From contig NZ_AP025460.1 in assembly GCF_024347315.1 (NCBI RefSeq), positions 2,108,001 to 2,172,000 on the forward strand: a stretch of 64,000 nt of DNA. Reading direction: 5' to 3'. A program made the position numbers and the translations under genes. Of the stretch, positions 56,748 to 64,000 are shown one piece after another (positions within the stretch are counted from its first letter, which is position 1; every line of letters starts with the position of its first letter). Under the pieces are notes generated by a model. That model was not told the DNA's origin. It saw only the letters and a list, made by a program, of their open reading frames with translations, and did not search any database. This stretch comes from Vibrio atlanticus (GTDB lineage: Bacteria; Pseudomonadota; Gammaproteobacteria; Enterobacterales; Vibrionaceae).

Positions 56748-57331
56748 CCATTTGTACCTTTAAAATAGTGAGCGAGTTCTTTACGCCAAACCGATTCATT
56801 AATCACACCTAGCAACTTCTTCACTATTTGGCCTTCAGCATCGACTAAATACGTCTCAGGAGTACCGATTACGCCCAGCTCTAAAGCCAACTTCCCTTGA
56901 GGATCACTGATCACAGTTGAGTATGGGTTGCCATCGTTGGACAATACATTGAGCGCAGCACCGGGGTTATCTCGATAATTGAGACCAACAATTGGAATGT
57001 CTTTCTTCTTCAGTTCGAGTAAAAAAGCATGCTCGGTTTTACATATTCCACACCATGAAGCCCATACATTGACCAGTTGATAAGGGTGTTGAGTAATATC
57101 AGCGAGCGTAAGCTTAGCCGTTTCAGAGCTTAATATTTCAGAACTTAATGCTTCAGAATCGAATGGTTCATTTGTAACGAGCTTTGCTGCCGTAAATTCA
57201 GGGAAAGCCCTTTTTTGCTCTGAAACGCTGGTCGTTTGTTGCTTACTGTCGAGCGCATATGAAAATGCAACGACCAAAGCAACAGCCACTGAAAATAGAG
57301 CAATGAGTTTATTACGAACGCTGGTATGCAT
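56744..57331 (-). CDS. DsbE/CcmG-type thioredoxin
   Basis: A 195-residue membrane-anchored thioredoxin. N-terminal membrane segment about 9-26; active site 'WASWCGICKTEH'; 'GVIGTPETYLVDAEGQIV' near the end carries the cis-proline. It likely reduces apocytochrome or NrfF cysteines during haem attachment. It overlaps nrfE by 20 bases and nrfF by 4. Confidence 0.88.
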   Translation of the reverse strand: MHTSVRNKLIALFSVAVALVVAFSYALDSKQQTTSVSEQKRAFPEFTAAKLVTNEPFDSEALSSEILSSETAKLTLADITQHPYQLVNVWASWCGICKTEHAFLLELKKKDIPIVGLNYRDNPGAALNVLSNDGNPYSTVISDPQGKLALELGVIGTPETYLVDAEGQIVKKLLGVINESVWRKELAHYFKGTNG

Positions 57332-59234
57332 ACTGTGCAGCCTTAACGGTTTTCTTTTTACGATTGGTCAGTGAAAGCACAGCACCTAGAATTGAGAACA
57401 GCCCACCGAACCATATCCAACGAGCATACGCTTTGTATTGAACTCGAAGGGCGTAAGCGGTAGCGTCAACTTTCTCACCCACGGTGATATACACATCGCC
57501 ATGCCAGAACCATTTCATTGCGGGCTCGCTCATGTTCATCACTCGAACTTGATAATGTCTTCTTTCAGGTGTAATGGAAAAACTTTGCTCACCAGTTTCT
57601 AGCTTAAGTATCGCCTTCTCTGCGGTAAAGTTTGAGGCGACATAAAGCTCTGTATCTTCATGAGCAAGCGTCCAATCCATGAACTCTACTTGTGCTCCTG
57701 GGCTCAGTTTATAGCTGCGCTCAAACGAGTGGTAGCTATTCATTGCCGCACCTACCGCTAATATCGCGACACCAACATGGGCAAATGTCATCACCCAGAC
57801 TTTTCGTTGGAACTTGGAACTGCGCGTTACCGCTAAGCCATAAACATGAGTGAGTAAAACCCAAAATGCGAGTGACCATGTCATCAGAACCATCACTTGT
57901 CGTTGGACTTGTTCCACTTGCCATGAATAACAAATGTACCCAAGCACAAATGACACCACAGCTAACGAGGCAATAACGTCTTTGGTTGCTTGGGGTTTAA
58001 TGCTAAGCAATGGAGCTAAGCCAACCACGCTAAGTGCGAGCAAAGCCAAAGGCGCAATCAACAGATTAAAGTATGGCGCACCGACCGATATGTTACCCAG
58101 CCCAAGCAGCTCAAAGACCATTGGATAAAATGTACCAAACACCACAACAGCGGTCGCTAATACAAAAATGAGCACCGCGACCAGACTTAAAAAACTCTTA
58201 CTGGCGAAGCTAGTAATCGGGTTAGATTCAAAAGACTCCCCTCTGATGATAAGAAGAGAGAAAGAGCTCACTAGCACCAACATCAATATAAGTAGTAGTG
58301 CGATACCTTTGGTCGGGTCGACAGCAAAAGCGTGCACCGACGTAAGTACGCCAGAACGAACAATAAAGGTGCCTAAGATACTCAAACAAAATGTAATGAA
58401 AGCAAGGCTTAAAGACCACTTCAAAAGCTGTTGTTTGCCCTTGGCAACACCTAAACAATGCAGCAAGGCTGTCGAAGTGAGCCACGGCAACAAGCTGGCA
58501 TTTTCAACAGGATCCCAGAACCACCAGCCGCCCCAGCCTAATTCGTAATACGCCCACCAAGAGCCAAGAATGATCCCTGCGGTTAAAAAGATCCAAGCGA
58601 CTAGACACCAACTGCGACAATGGGCAACCCAATCAAACTCAATAGGATCAACCAGCAAAGCGGCAACGGCAAATGCCAGCACCACAGAAAAACCAACATA
58701 GCCAAGGTAAAGTAATGGAGGGTGAAAGATCAGGCCGACATCTTGCAACATTGGGTTAAGGTCACGCCCTTCTAGCGGCAAGATCGAATTCATTTCAAAT
58801 GGGTTTGATGCGAATAAGGTGAACCAAGCAAATATCGCGAGCAGTAGATTCATTACCCACAACACGCGGCTTTGGTATTCATTCGAATAGTGTTTTTGTA
58901 AGGCAATCACGCCAGACCAGACGCTGATCGTCAGTACCCAAAATAACAAGGAACCTTCATGGCCTGCCCATACGGCTGCTAGCTTAAAAAATGAGGGTAA
59001 TTGAGTATTTGAATGTTCAGCGACATAGAGAATAGAGAAGTCATCACTGACAAAAGCATAACCAAGCAATGCGACAGAAGTGAGAGAAAACAATGCACTT
59101 GAAAGAGAGAAACTGCGGATTAAACTTATATTTTGCGTCCGTTTGTTTAGCATTTGATAAAACGAATGCACACCAATAATGCTACTGAGTACAGCAACCA
59201 ACACTAAACTAAACAGCCCCAAAGAACCGACCAT
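57312..59234 (-). CDS. nrfE: NrfE (CcmF-like haem lyase)
   Basis: A 640-residue polytopic inner-membrane protein (about 15 TM). The haem-handling Trp-rich segment is 'GWGGWWFWDPVENASLLPW'; 'VWAGHEGSLLFWVL' and 'NPMLQDVGLIFHPPLLYLGYVG' are family signatures. In nrf loci NrfE attaches haem to the CxxCK site of NrfA. About 128 bases separate it from nrfD. Confidence 0.92.
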   Translation of the reverse strand: MVGSLGLFSLVLVAVLSSIIGVHSFYQMLNKRTQNISLIRSFSLSSALFSLTSVALLGYAFVSDDFSILYVAEHSNTQLPSFFKLAAVWAGHEGSLLFWVLTISVWSGVIALQKHYSNEYQSRVLWVMNLLLAIFAWFTLFASNPFEMNSILPLEGRDLNPMLQDVGLIFHPPLLYLGYVGFSVVLAFAVAALLVDPIEFDWVAHCRSWCLVAWIFLTAGIILGSWWAYYELGWGGWWFWDPVENASLLPWLTSTALLHCLGVAKGKQQLLKWSLSLAFITFCLSILGTFIVRSGVLTSVHAFAVDPTKGIALLLILMLVLVSSFSLLIIRGESFESNPITSFASKSFLSLVAVLIFVLATAVVVFGTFYPMVFELLGLGNISVGAPYFNLLIAPLALLALSVVGLAPLLSIKPQATKDVIASLAVVSFVLGYICYSWQVEQVQRQVMVLMTWSLAFWVLLTHVYGLAVTRSSKFQRKVWVMTFAHVGVAILAVGAAMNSYHSFERSYKLSPGAQVEFMDWTLAHEDTELYVASNFTAEKAILKLETGEQSFSITPERRHYQVRVMNMSEPAMKWFWHGDVYITVGEKVDATAYALRVQYKAYARWIWFGGLFSILGAVLSLTNRKKKTVKAAQYAYQRS

Positions 59235-59313
59235 ATCACCTCAATAAGGCTCCGCTAGAGCAGAGCCGATCTGAACACGCATCTCATGTTTACTAAAAGC
59301 ATGTTCATTAATA

Positions 59314-59341
59314 AGCAGATGTCTAGTATCCAACATCTGCT
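59314..59341 (-). repeat. Inverted repeat in the nrfD-nrfE gap
   Basis: AGCAGATGT / ACATCTGCT with a 10-base loop, and a second shorter GGCTC/GAGCC hairpin near 59247-59266. They could act as an mRNA processing or attenuation point separating the structural nrfBCD from the assembly genes. Confidence 0.5.
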
Positions 59342-59362
59342 CACTAATAAACTTGCGCGAAA

Positions 59363-60343
59363 TTAAGCTATCGTTAACTGCCCTGCATAAAGGACAAAAG
59401 TCCGCAGCATTAATACGCCCATTAGGCTTAGCGAAGTCACGGAGAAAATATACACCGAGCTATGGCGGATTGAGGTTGGTGTGACGGCATTCAACAACAA
59501 CGGTAAAACCATACCAACACCGATGACGCCATACCAGAACCAACTCGCCCAGAAACCACTGCCAATTGCGTTCCATACTGCTTGTTCACTTTGACCACCA
59601 GCGAAGATCAGCCCAGTAAAGAAAGTGATAAGAACAAACAACTCAAACATCACTACCGGGCGTTCAAATCCGTGGATCCATGAAATACTCGGGCTATGAG
59701 GTGATTCTTTAAAGACCAACACACCGAATAAAATACACGCCGCCGCACCCGAAGATAAACTCGAGAACAAGAATAAAATCGGCAGTACTGGGTTATTCAA
59801 TAGTGGGAAGGTATTTAAAGCTGACAGCAAGAATCCGGTATAAGCGGCAAGCATCAAAGCAAGAACAGCTAGGAATATTTCCAGAGCATTCTCAAACACT
59901 TCTAATTTGCCAATCCAGTTCCCGACAAAGTCGAGTCGTCCTTTTAACCATGTTTGGTCATTCAAGAACACGACAATTTGATCTCTAAATATAATGCCGA
60001 TCCAAAGGAACAAGATCACCATATACACTTGGAATAAGATCACACCCATCGACATCACAGACGTTGGATTATAGAAGATCATGATCTTCCAAAATGACAA
60101 CGGTTTTGTCAGGTGGAAAACCAAGATCAGCAAGCCTGAGATGATCCCAAATGGCGCAAGAAAAGCTGTCGCCTTTAACACACCATTATGAGCAGGATCG
60201 CCTTCAATAACCTTGCGCTTAAGATAAATGGAGATCATTACGGCACCCGCCGACATCCCCGCGAGGAATAAATAGATTGCTATAATCCAGTCCCATACCA
60301 CGGTACCAGACTGAAAAGCTGCGTCCCATGCACTCATAATCAA
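59363..60343 (-). CDS. nrfD: NrfD quinol-oxidising membrane subunit
   Basis: A 326-residue polytopic protein of the NrfD/PsrC family with about 8-9 TM segments ('WDWIIAIYLFLAGMSAGAVMISIYLKR' at the start). It takes electrons from menaquinol and passes them to NrfC. It overlaps nrfC by 4 bases. Confidence 0.93.
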   Translation of the reverse strand: MIMSAWDAAFQSGTVVWDWIIAIYLFLAGMSAGAVMISIYLKRKVIEGDPAHNGVLKATAFLAPFGIISGLLILVFHLTKPLSFWKIMIFYNPTSVMSMGVILFQVYMVILFLWIGIIFRDQIVVFLNDQTWLKGRLDFVGNWIGKLEVFENALEIFLAVLALMLAAYTGFLLSALNTFPLLNNPVLPILFLFSSLSSGAAACILFGVLVFKESPHSPSISWIHGFERPVVMFELFVLITFFTGLIFAGGQSEQAVWNAIGSGFWASWFWYGVIGVGMVLPLLLNAVTPTSIRHSSVYIFSVTSLSLMGVLMLRTFVLYAGQLTIA

Positions 60344-61026
60344 ATCTCCCCTTTTTGGTGTGGCACTTTATAGAGTTTTGGTTGAGTGCCTAGATAGGCT
60401 TTATCTCTGTAAACCACCTCGGATTGAAGTACTTGGTTTATCTCACTCTTAGGGTCATTTAAATCGCCGAATGTCAGCGCTTTAGTTGGGCAAGATTCGA
60501 CACAAGCAGGCAACTTTCCTTGTGCTAGATTAGTATCACGACAGAAGTTACATTTATCGGCTGACTTGTTCTCTGGATGGAAAAAGCGCACTTGATATGG
60601 ACACGCTAATAAACAGTAACCACAACCGACACACTTCTCTTTGTGGACATCAACAATGCCCGTTTTTTCATCTTTGTAGGCAGCACCTGTTGGGCAAACC
60701 ATCACACACGGCGCGTTATCACAATGTTGGCAAGAGTTACGAGTAAAACGGTAATCAACATTTGGATATTCGCCTTGGGGTTCACTCTTAATAATTTCTA
60801 AGCGCGACACGCCTTCAGGTACTTTATTCACTTCACGACATGCTTCTGTACAAGCAGTACAACCAATACACGCGGTTTCGTCATGAATCATTCCATAACG
60901 TTTAGCACCATCTTCTTGAACATTGGCCAACGTTTTACGACTTGTCACCGCCGCAGTTCCCGCTACACCCGTGGTAAAAATAACGGCACCAGCGCCTGCT
61001 AAAAAGTTTCTTCTTGAGCAGCTCAT
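60340..61026 (-). CDS. nrfC: NrfC ferredoxin-like subunit
   Basis: A 228-residue periplasmic iron-sulfur protein. Tat signal 'CSRRNFLAGAGAVI' (about 3-16). Four cysteine clusters for [4Fe-4S]: 'CIGCTACTEAC', 'CQHCDNAPCVMVC', 'CVGCGYCLLAC' and 'CNFCRD...CVESC'. It carries electrons from NrfD to NrfB. Confidence 0.94.
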   Translation of the reverse strand: MSCSRRNFLAGAGAVIFTTGVAGTAAVTSRKTLANVQEDGAKRYGMIHDETACIGCTACTEACREVNKVPEGVSRLEIIKSEPQGEYPNVDYRFTRNSCQHCDNAPCVMVCPTGAAYKDEKTGIVDVHKEKCVGCGYCLLACPYQVRFFHPENKSADKCNFCRDTNLAQGKLPACVESCPTKALTFGDLNDPKSEINQVLQSEVVYRDKAYLGTQPKLYKVPHQKGEI

Positions 61027-61029
61027 AGA

Positions 61030-61614
61030 TTACTCCCCTTCTTTCTTCTGGTTGAAGTCTGAATGGCAATCCACACACAGCTTAATGGTTTGCTTTTTAT
61101 CTAAGCCCAACACCTTTGCTTCAGTCGCATGAACATCATGGCAGTTTGAACACGTTAAGTTTTGCGCGTGAACATCGTGGGTCCAGCTAGCTTCACGCAG
61201 ATCATCAGGTTTGTGACAATCGATACATTGGCTATTGGCATCTAAAATTAAGCTAGGATCGAGGAAAACCTTTTCGGTTCCTGGTTGTGATTGAGCCGCG
61301 CGATACTTCACCACTTCAGGTGCACCTTCACGGTGATCGGGGCTAATTGAACTATGACAATCGGTACAATTTACTTCACGGCCAAGTAAAGCGTGTGCAC
61401 TTTCACCATGTGAACCCAATACCGTTTCTTTTGAATCTTTATGGCATTGAACACACTTGTAGTCTTTGTCGCGGATTAATTCGACTTCATGTCTTGTTGA
61501 TTCTCCTACTGGCGTAACAGCAGGCTCAGCAACAGCATGAATGGAATAACCATAGAGGCAGAATGCTAGAAGGGATTTAAGCATTATGACTATGGCCAAT
61601 TTAATATTGCCCAT
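61030..61614 (-). CDS. nrfB: NrfB pentahaem cytochrome c
   Basis: A 194-residue exported cytochrome with five CxxCH motifs ('CVQCH', 'CTDCH', 'CIDCH', 'CSNCH', 'CVDCH'). N-terminal signal about 1-30. It delivers electrons to NrfA. First gene of the minus-strand nrf operon. Confidence 0.93.
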   Translation of the reverse strand: MGNIKLAIVIMLKSLLAFCLYGYSIHAVAEPAVTPVGESTRHEVELIRDKDYKCVQCHKDSKETVLGSHGESAHALLGREVNCTDCHSSISPDHREGAPEVVKYRAAQSQPGTEKVFLDPSLILDANSQCIDCHKPDDLREASWTHDVHAQNLTCSNCHDVHATEAKVLGLDKKQTIKLCVDCHSDFNQKKEGE

Positions 61615-61801
61615 TTTATCCTTTCCTTATACCGGTATTATTTAACTCTCAACTAAATAATATTCCGGTTAAACAAAAGTACCCTTAAACGATATTATTA
61701 CCGCTTAAATGATATCAATTCTTATTTTGGATAAGCCACAACGCTTTCTATAATCAGAATATACCTCTAATTAGGTAATGCGAAATTTCGATAGGTTAAT
61801 C

Positions 61802-61817
61802 TGTGAACGCTATCACC
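61802..61817. promoter_or_regulatory. CRP-like site between nrfB and nrfA
   Basis: TGTGAACGCTATCACC matches 9 of 10 fixed positions of TGTGA-N6-TCACA. Confidence 0.55.
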
Positions 61818-61902
61818 CTATTTATATCATGGTCAATTTAGGTAATCGGTTGTTATATATGATAATAATTCTCAGTTAAATTCTAATTAAACTAACCACC
61901 AA

Positions 61903-61918
61903 TACCACTTTAGGGGTA
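61903..61918 (+). promoter_or_regulatory. NarP/NarL-like 7-2-7 site upstream of nrfA
   Basis: TACCACT-TT-AGGGGTA: the right heptamer matches AKRRGTA fully and the left matches TACYYMT except at one position. Spacing is the 7-2-7 used by NarP. It lies about 180 bases before the nrfA start and 51 bases (centre to centre) upstream of the FNR-like site. Confidence 0.65.
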
Positions 61919-61954
61919 TATAAACTTCAACGTGATTGAAGTCACTACCGTTAA

Positions 61955-61968
61955 TTGATCTAAGACAA
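61955..61968 (+). promoter_or_regulatory. FNR-like site upstream of nrfA
   Basis: TTGATCTAAGACAA matches 8 of 10 fixed positions of TTGAT-N4-ATCAA, about 128 bases before the nrfA start, consistent with a class II activator site if the transcript begins near 62003. Confidence 0.5.
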
Positions 61969-62095
61969 GCTACATCCAACACGTAACAAAATGTGTTTGT
62001 TTATGAATTAATATAAACAGGAATTCTCCAGTTCTTAATTTGAATAGCAAACTCACAACGCTTGGTATAAGAATCAGTATATTGGAGATATCACT

Positions 62096-63526
62096 GTGAA
62101 AAAGCATTGGATACGTAATTCGGTCACAGCACTATTAATGGTTAGCGCATCACTAGCAAGCGCGACCAGTTTTGCTGCGTCTGAACAAAAAGAAATTGGC
62201 GACCCTCGTAACGACCAGTTCGAGCAAAACCACCCAGATCAATATCATTCATGGAGACAAACTTCAGAAAGCGAAGTTATTGAAGACGCACTAAAAGAAG
62301 ATCCAAACATGGTCATCATGTGGGCTGGCTACGGCTTCGCAAAAGATTACAACAAAGCACGCGGCCACTTTTATGCCATTGACGATGTAAGACAAACACT
62401 TCGTACTGGCGGCCCAACGGACGAAAGCTCTGGCCCAATGCCAATGGCATGTTGGAGTTGTAAGAGCCCAGATGTCGCCCGTGTTATCGAAGAGCGTGGT
62501 GAAGATGGTTACTTTGAAGGTAAATGGGCGCGTCTTGGCAACGAGATCATAAACCCTATTGGCTGTTCAGACTGTCACGACACCCAAAGCGAAGGCTTTA
62601 AGAATGGTGAGCCAGCACTGAAGGTGACTCGTCCTTATGTTGAACGTGCATTTGAAACGATTGGTAAAAAGTTTGATGAACAAAGCCGCTTAGACCAACA
62701 AGCTTCTGTTTGTGCTCAGTGCCACGTGGAATACTACTTCACAGGGCCAACCAAAGGTGTGAAATTCCCTTGGGACCAAGGTACAACCGTTGGCGACATG
62801 GAACGTTACTATGATGCAATCAACTTTAAAGATTGGACGCATAAAGTATCGAAAGCACCCATGCTGAAAGCACAGCACCCAGGTTTCGAAACATGGCGCG
62901 AAGGCATCCACGGTAAGAACAAAGTCGTTTGTGCTGACTGTCATATGCCGAAAGTGACCAAAGAAGATGGCACCGTTTATACCGACCATAAAGTGGGTAA
63001 CCCATTCGACCGCTTCGAAGATACGTGTGCAAACTGTCACACTCAATCGAAAGAAACCATGCGTAACATCGTTTCAAGCCGTAAAGCGCAAGTACTGAAC
63101 ATGAAGCTGACAGCAGAGAAACAAATCGTTGCTGCTCACTTTGAGGCAGGCGCAGCATGGGAAGCGGGGGCGACAGAGCAAGAGATGGAACCTATCTTAC
63201 TCGATATCCGTCACGCTCAATGGCGTTGGGACTACGCTATCGCGTCTCACGGTATTCACATGCACGCACCTGAAATCGCTCTAGAAGTGCTAGGTACTGC
63301 CGTTGACCGCGCAGCGGATGCTCGTACTAAGATTGTTCGTCTACTGGCGAAGAAAGGCATCACCGATCCAATCGAGATTCCAGATATCTCGACAAAAGAA
63401 GCAGCTCAAAAAGCCCTTGGAATGGACATGGATAAGATGAACGCTGAGAAACAACACTTCTTAGACACGGTTGTTCCTAAATGGGAAGAGCAAGCTGAAA
63501 AGCGTGAAGCCAACTACGAATACTAG
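62096..63526 (+). CDS. nrfA: NrfA ammonia-forming cytochrome c nitrite reductase
   Basis: A 476-residue periplasmic pentahaem enzyme that reduces nitrite to ammonium with six electrons. Signal peptide about 1-28 ('ATSFAA'). The catalytic haem site is 'CWSCK' (CxxCK); four more haems are at 'CSDCH', 'CAQCH', 'CADCH' and 'CANCH'. 'AQCHVEYYF' and '[18 protein letters not shown]' supply active-site and ligand residues. The start is GTG 62096 with TTGGAG upstream. Confidence 0.96.
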   Translation: MKKHWIRNSVTALLMVSASLASATSFAASEQKEIGDPRNDQFEQNHPDQYHSWRQTSESEVIEDALKEDPNMVIMWAGYGFAKDYNKARGHFYAIDDVRQTLRTGGPTDESSGPMPMACWSCKSPDVARVIEERGEDGYFEGKWARLGNEIINPIGCSDCHDTQSEGFKNGEPALKVTRPYVERAFETIGKKFDEQSRLDQQASVCAQCHVEYYFTGPTKGVKFPWDQGTTVGDMERYYDAINFKDWTHKVSKAPMLKAQHPGFETWREGIHGKNKVVCADCHMPKVTKEDGTVYTDHKVGNPFDRFEDTCANCHTQSKETMRNIVSSRKAQVLNMKLTAEKQIVAAHFEAGAAWEAGATEQEMEPILLDIRHAQWRWDYAIASHGIHMHAPEIALEVLGTAVDRAADARTKIVRLLAKKGITDPIEIPDISTKEAAQKALGMDMDKMNAEKQHFLDTVVPKWEEQAEKREANYEY

Positions 63527-63552
63527 TTTCTTCAATTAGACCATTAAGTAAA

Positions 63553-63588
63553 AACCAGTCACACTATTGTTGTGTGGCTGGTTTTTTT
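63553..63588 (+). terminator. nrfA terminator
   Basis: Stem AACCAGTCACAC / GTGTGGCTGGTT followed by seven Ts, 26 bases past the nrfA stop. Confidence 0.92.
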
Positions 63589-63653
63589 AGGTTTTGGGGG
63601 AATACACATCAATATCAAACCCCCGATCCACTCGCCAATTCGAGGAATAAACA

Positions 63654-63998
63654 ATGAAAATCTTACTTTCGCTTTCGGCATTATGTATTGCACTACTCAG
63701 TTCAAGCGTTCACGCCTCTGAGCGTGCTGAGACTGGGTGGGAATTAATAGAGAAAGGCGCATTAGTGGTTGATGTCAGAACACCTGCAGAGTTCGAACAA
63801 GGGCATCTAGACAACGCCATCAACTACCCTCTTTCTGAAGTGGCTACTCACTTTGCTAAGATAGATAAAGACCAACCCATCGTGTTGTACTGCCGCAGTG
63901 GCAATCGTTCAGGGCAAGCTTATCAATTCTTGCGCGCTCAAGGGTTTACTCGAATCCACAATGCTGGTGGCTTAATCGAAATGCAGGAAAACCAATAG
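63654..63998 (+). CDS. Periplasmic rhodanese (PspE-like)
   Basis: A 114-residue exported sulfurtransferase. Signal peptide about 1-21 ('SSVHA'); 'VVDVRTPAEFEQGHLDNAINYPL'; active-site loop 'YCRSGNRSGQA' with the catalytic cysteine. The frame closes with TAG three bases before the last coordinate used. It follows nrfA after a terminator, so it is probably a separate transcript. Confidence 0.9.
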   Translation: MKILLSLSALCIALLSSSVHASERAETGWELIEKGALVVDVRTPAEFEQGHLDNAINYPLSEVATHFAKIDKDQPIVLYCRSGNRSGQAYQFLRAQGFTRIHNAGGLIEMQENQ

Positions 63999-64000
63999 TC

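Noticed and set aside
58228..58485. Antisense frame in nrfE
   Set aside because: nrfE is continuous and carries all family motifs; the antisense frame has no independent support.

Overview
The window reads as a chromosomal segment of a marine Vibrio, probably of the Splendidus clade. The grounds are the Vibrio-type DUF2913, DUF2982, DUF3465 and TIGR03643 genes, the Vibrio version of the ycbB-ycbK-ycbL cluster, an IntIA-type integron integrase with VCR-like attC sites, and the divergent nrfA / nrfBCDE arrangement. Genes are dense and mostly in short operons separated by clear hairpin terminators.

Layout: 1-0.2 kb, the tail of an IS4-type transposase. 0.3-10.4 kb, core genes: a Bcr/CflA efflux pump with a coupled DUF2913 gene, rsuA, radD, a PepSY protein with a two-component system, a DedA-LssY membrane protein with a family 2 glycosyltransferase, and rplY (L25) behind a structured leader. 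10.5-20.0 kb, an accessory island that I interpret as a small chromosomal integron read leftwards from intI (19025-19999, + strand). It has a LexA-like box in front of intI, a putative attI, a first cassette with a KAP-like P-loop ATPase and a well-formed attC, a second cassette with two small 2-TM proteins, a VCR-like attC broken by an IS91-type element that also encodes a tyrosine recombinase, a third cassette with a PD-(D/E)XK-like protein, an internally deleted second copy of the same element, a ParD/ParE-like toxin-antitoxin pair, and decayed cassette remains up to rplY.

20.1-24.1 kb: cytochrome P450, a frameshifted small gene, DUF3465, TIGR03643 and a BLUF blue-light sensor. 24.1-33.6 kb: divergent nrdHIEF (class Ib ribonucleotide reductase) and sufABCDSE (Fe-S assembly) sharing a control region with two Fur-like boxes, which fits a joint iron-starvation response. 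33.7-44.7 kb: a chemoreceptor, two tandem BCCT transporters, a Cache-domain kinase with a LuxR-type regulator, and a TakP-type (2-oxoacid) TRAP transporter. 45.2-49.9 kb: a five-copy GGGTTA repeat, a histone-H1-like lysine/alanine-rich protein, a DUF2982 gene altered by a 19-bp duplication, and ycbL-mepK-ldtD. 50.0-55.0 kb: an iron-linked imelysin / di-heme / imelysin / DUF1513 operon behind a Fur-like box. 55.2-56.2 kb: ribA and a small unknown gene. 56.3-64.0 kb: the nitrite-ammonification (Nrf) system with candidate NarP, FNR and CRP sites between nrfB and nrfA, then a periplasmic rhodanese.

All family calls come from reading translated sequences and motifs. No database search was run, and start codons were chosen by eye from Shine-Dalgarno spacing and family length.
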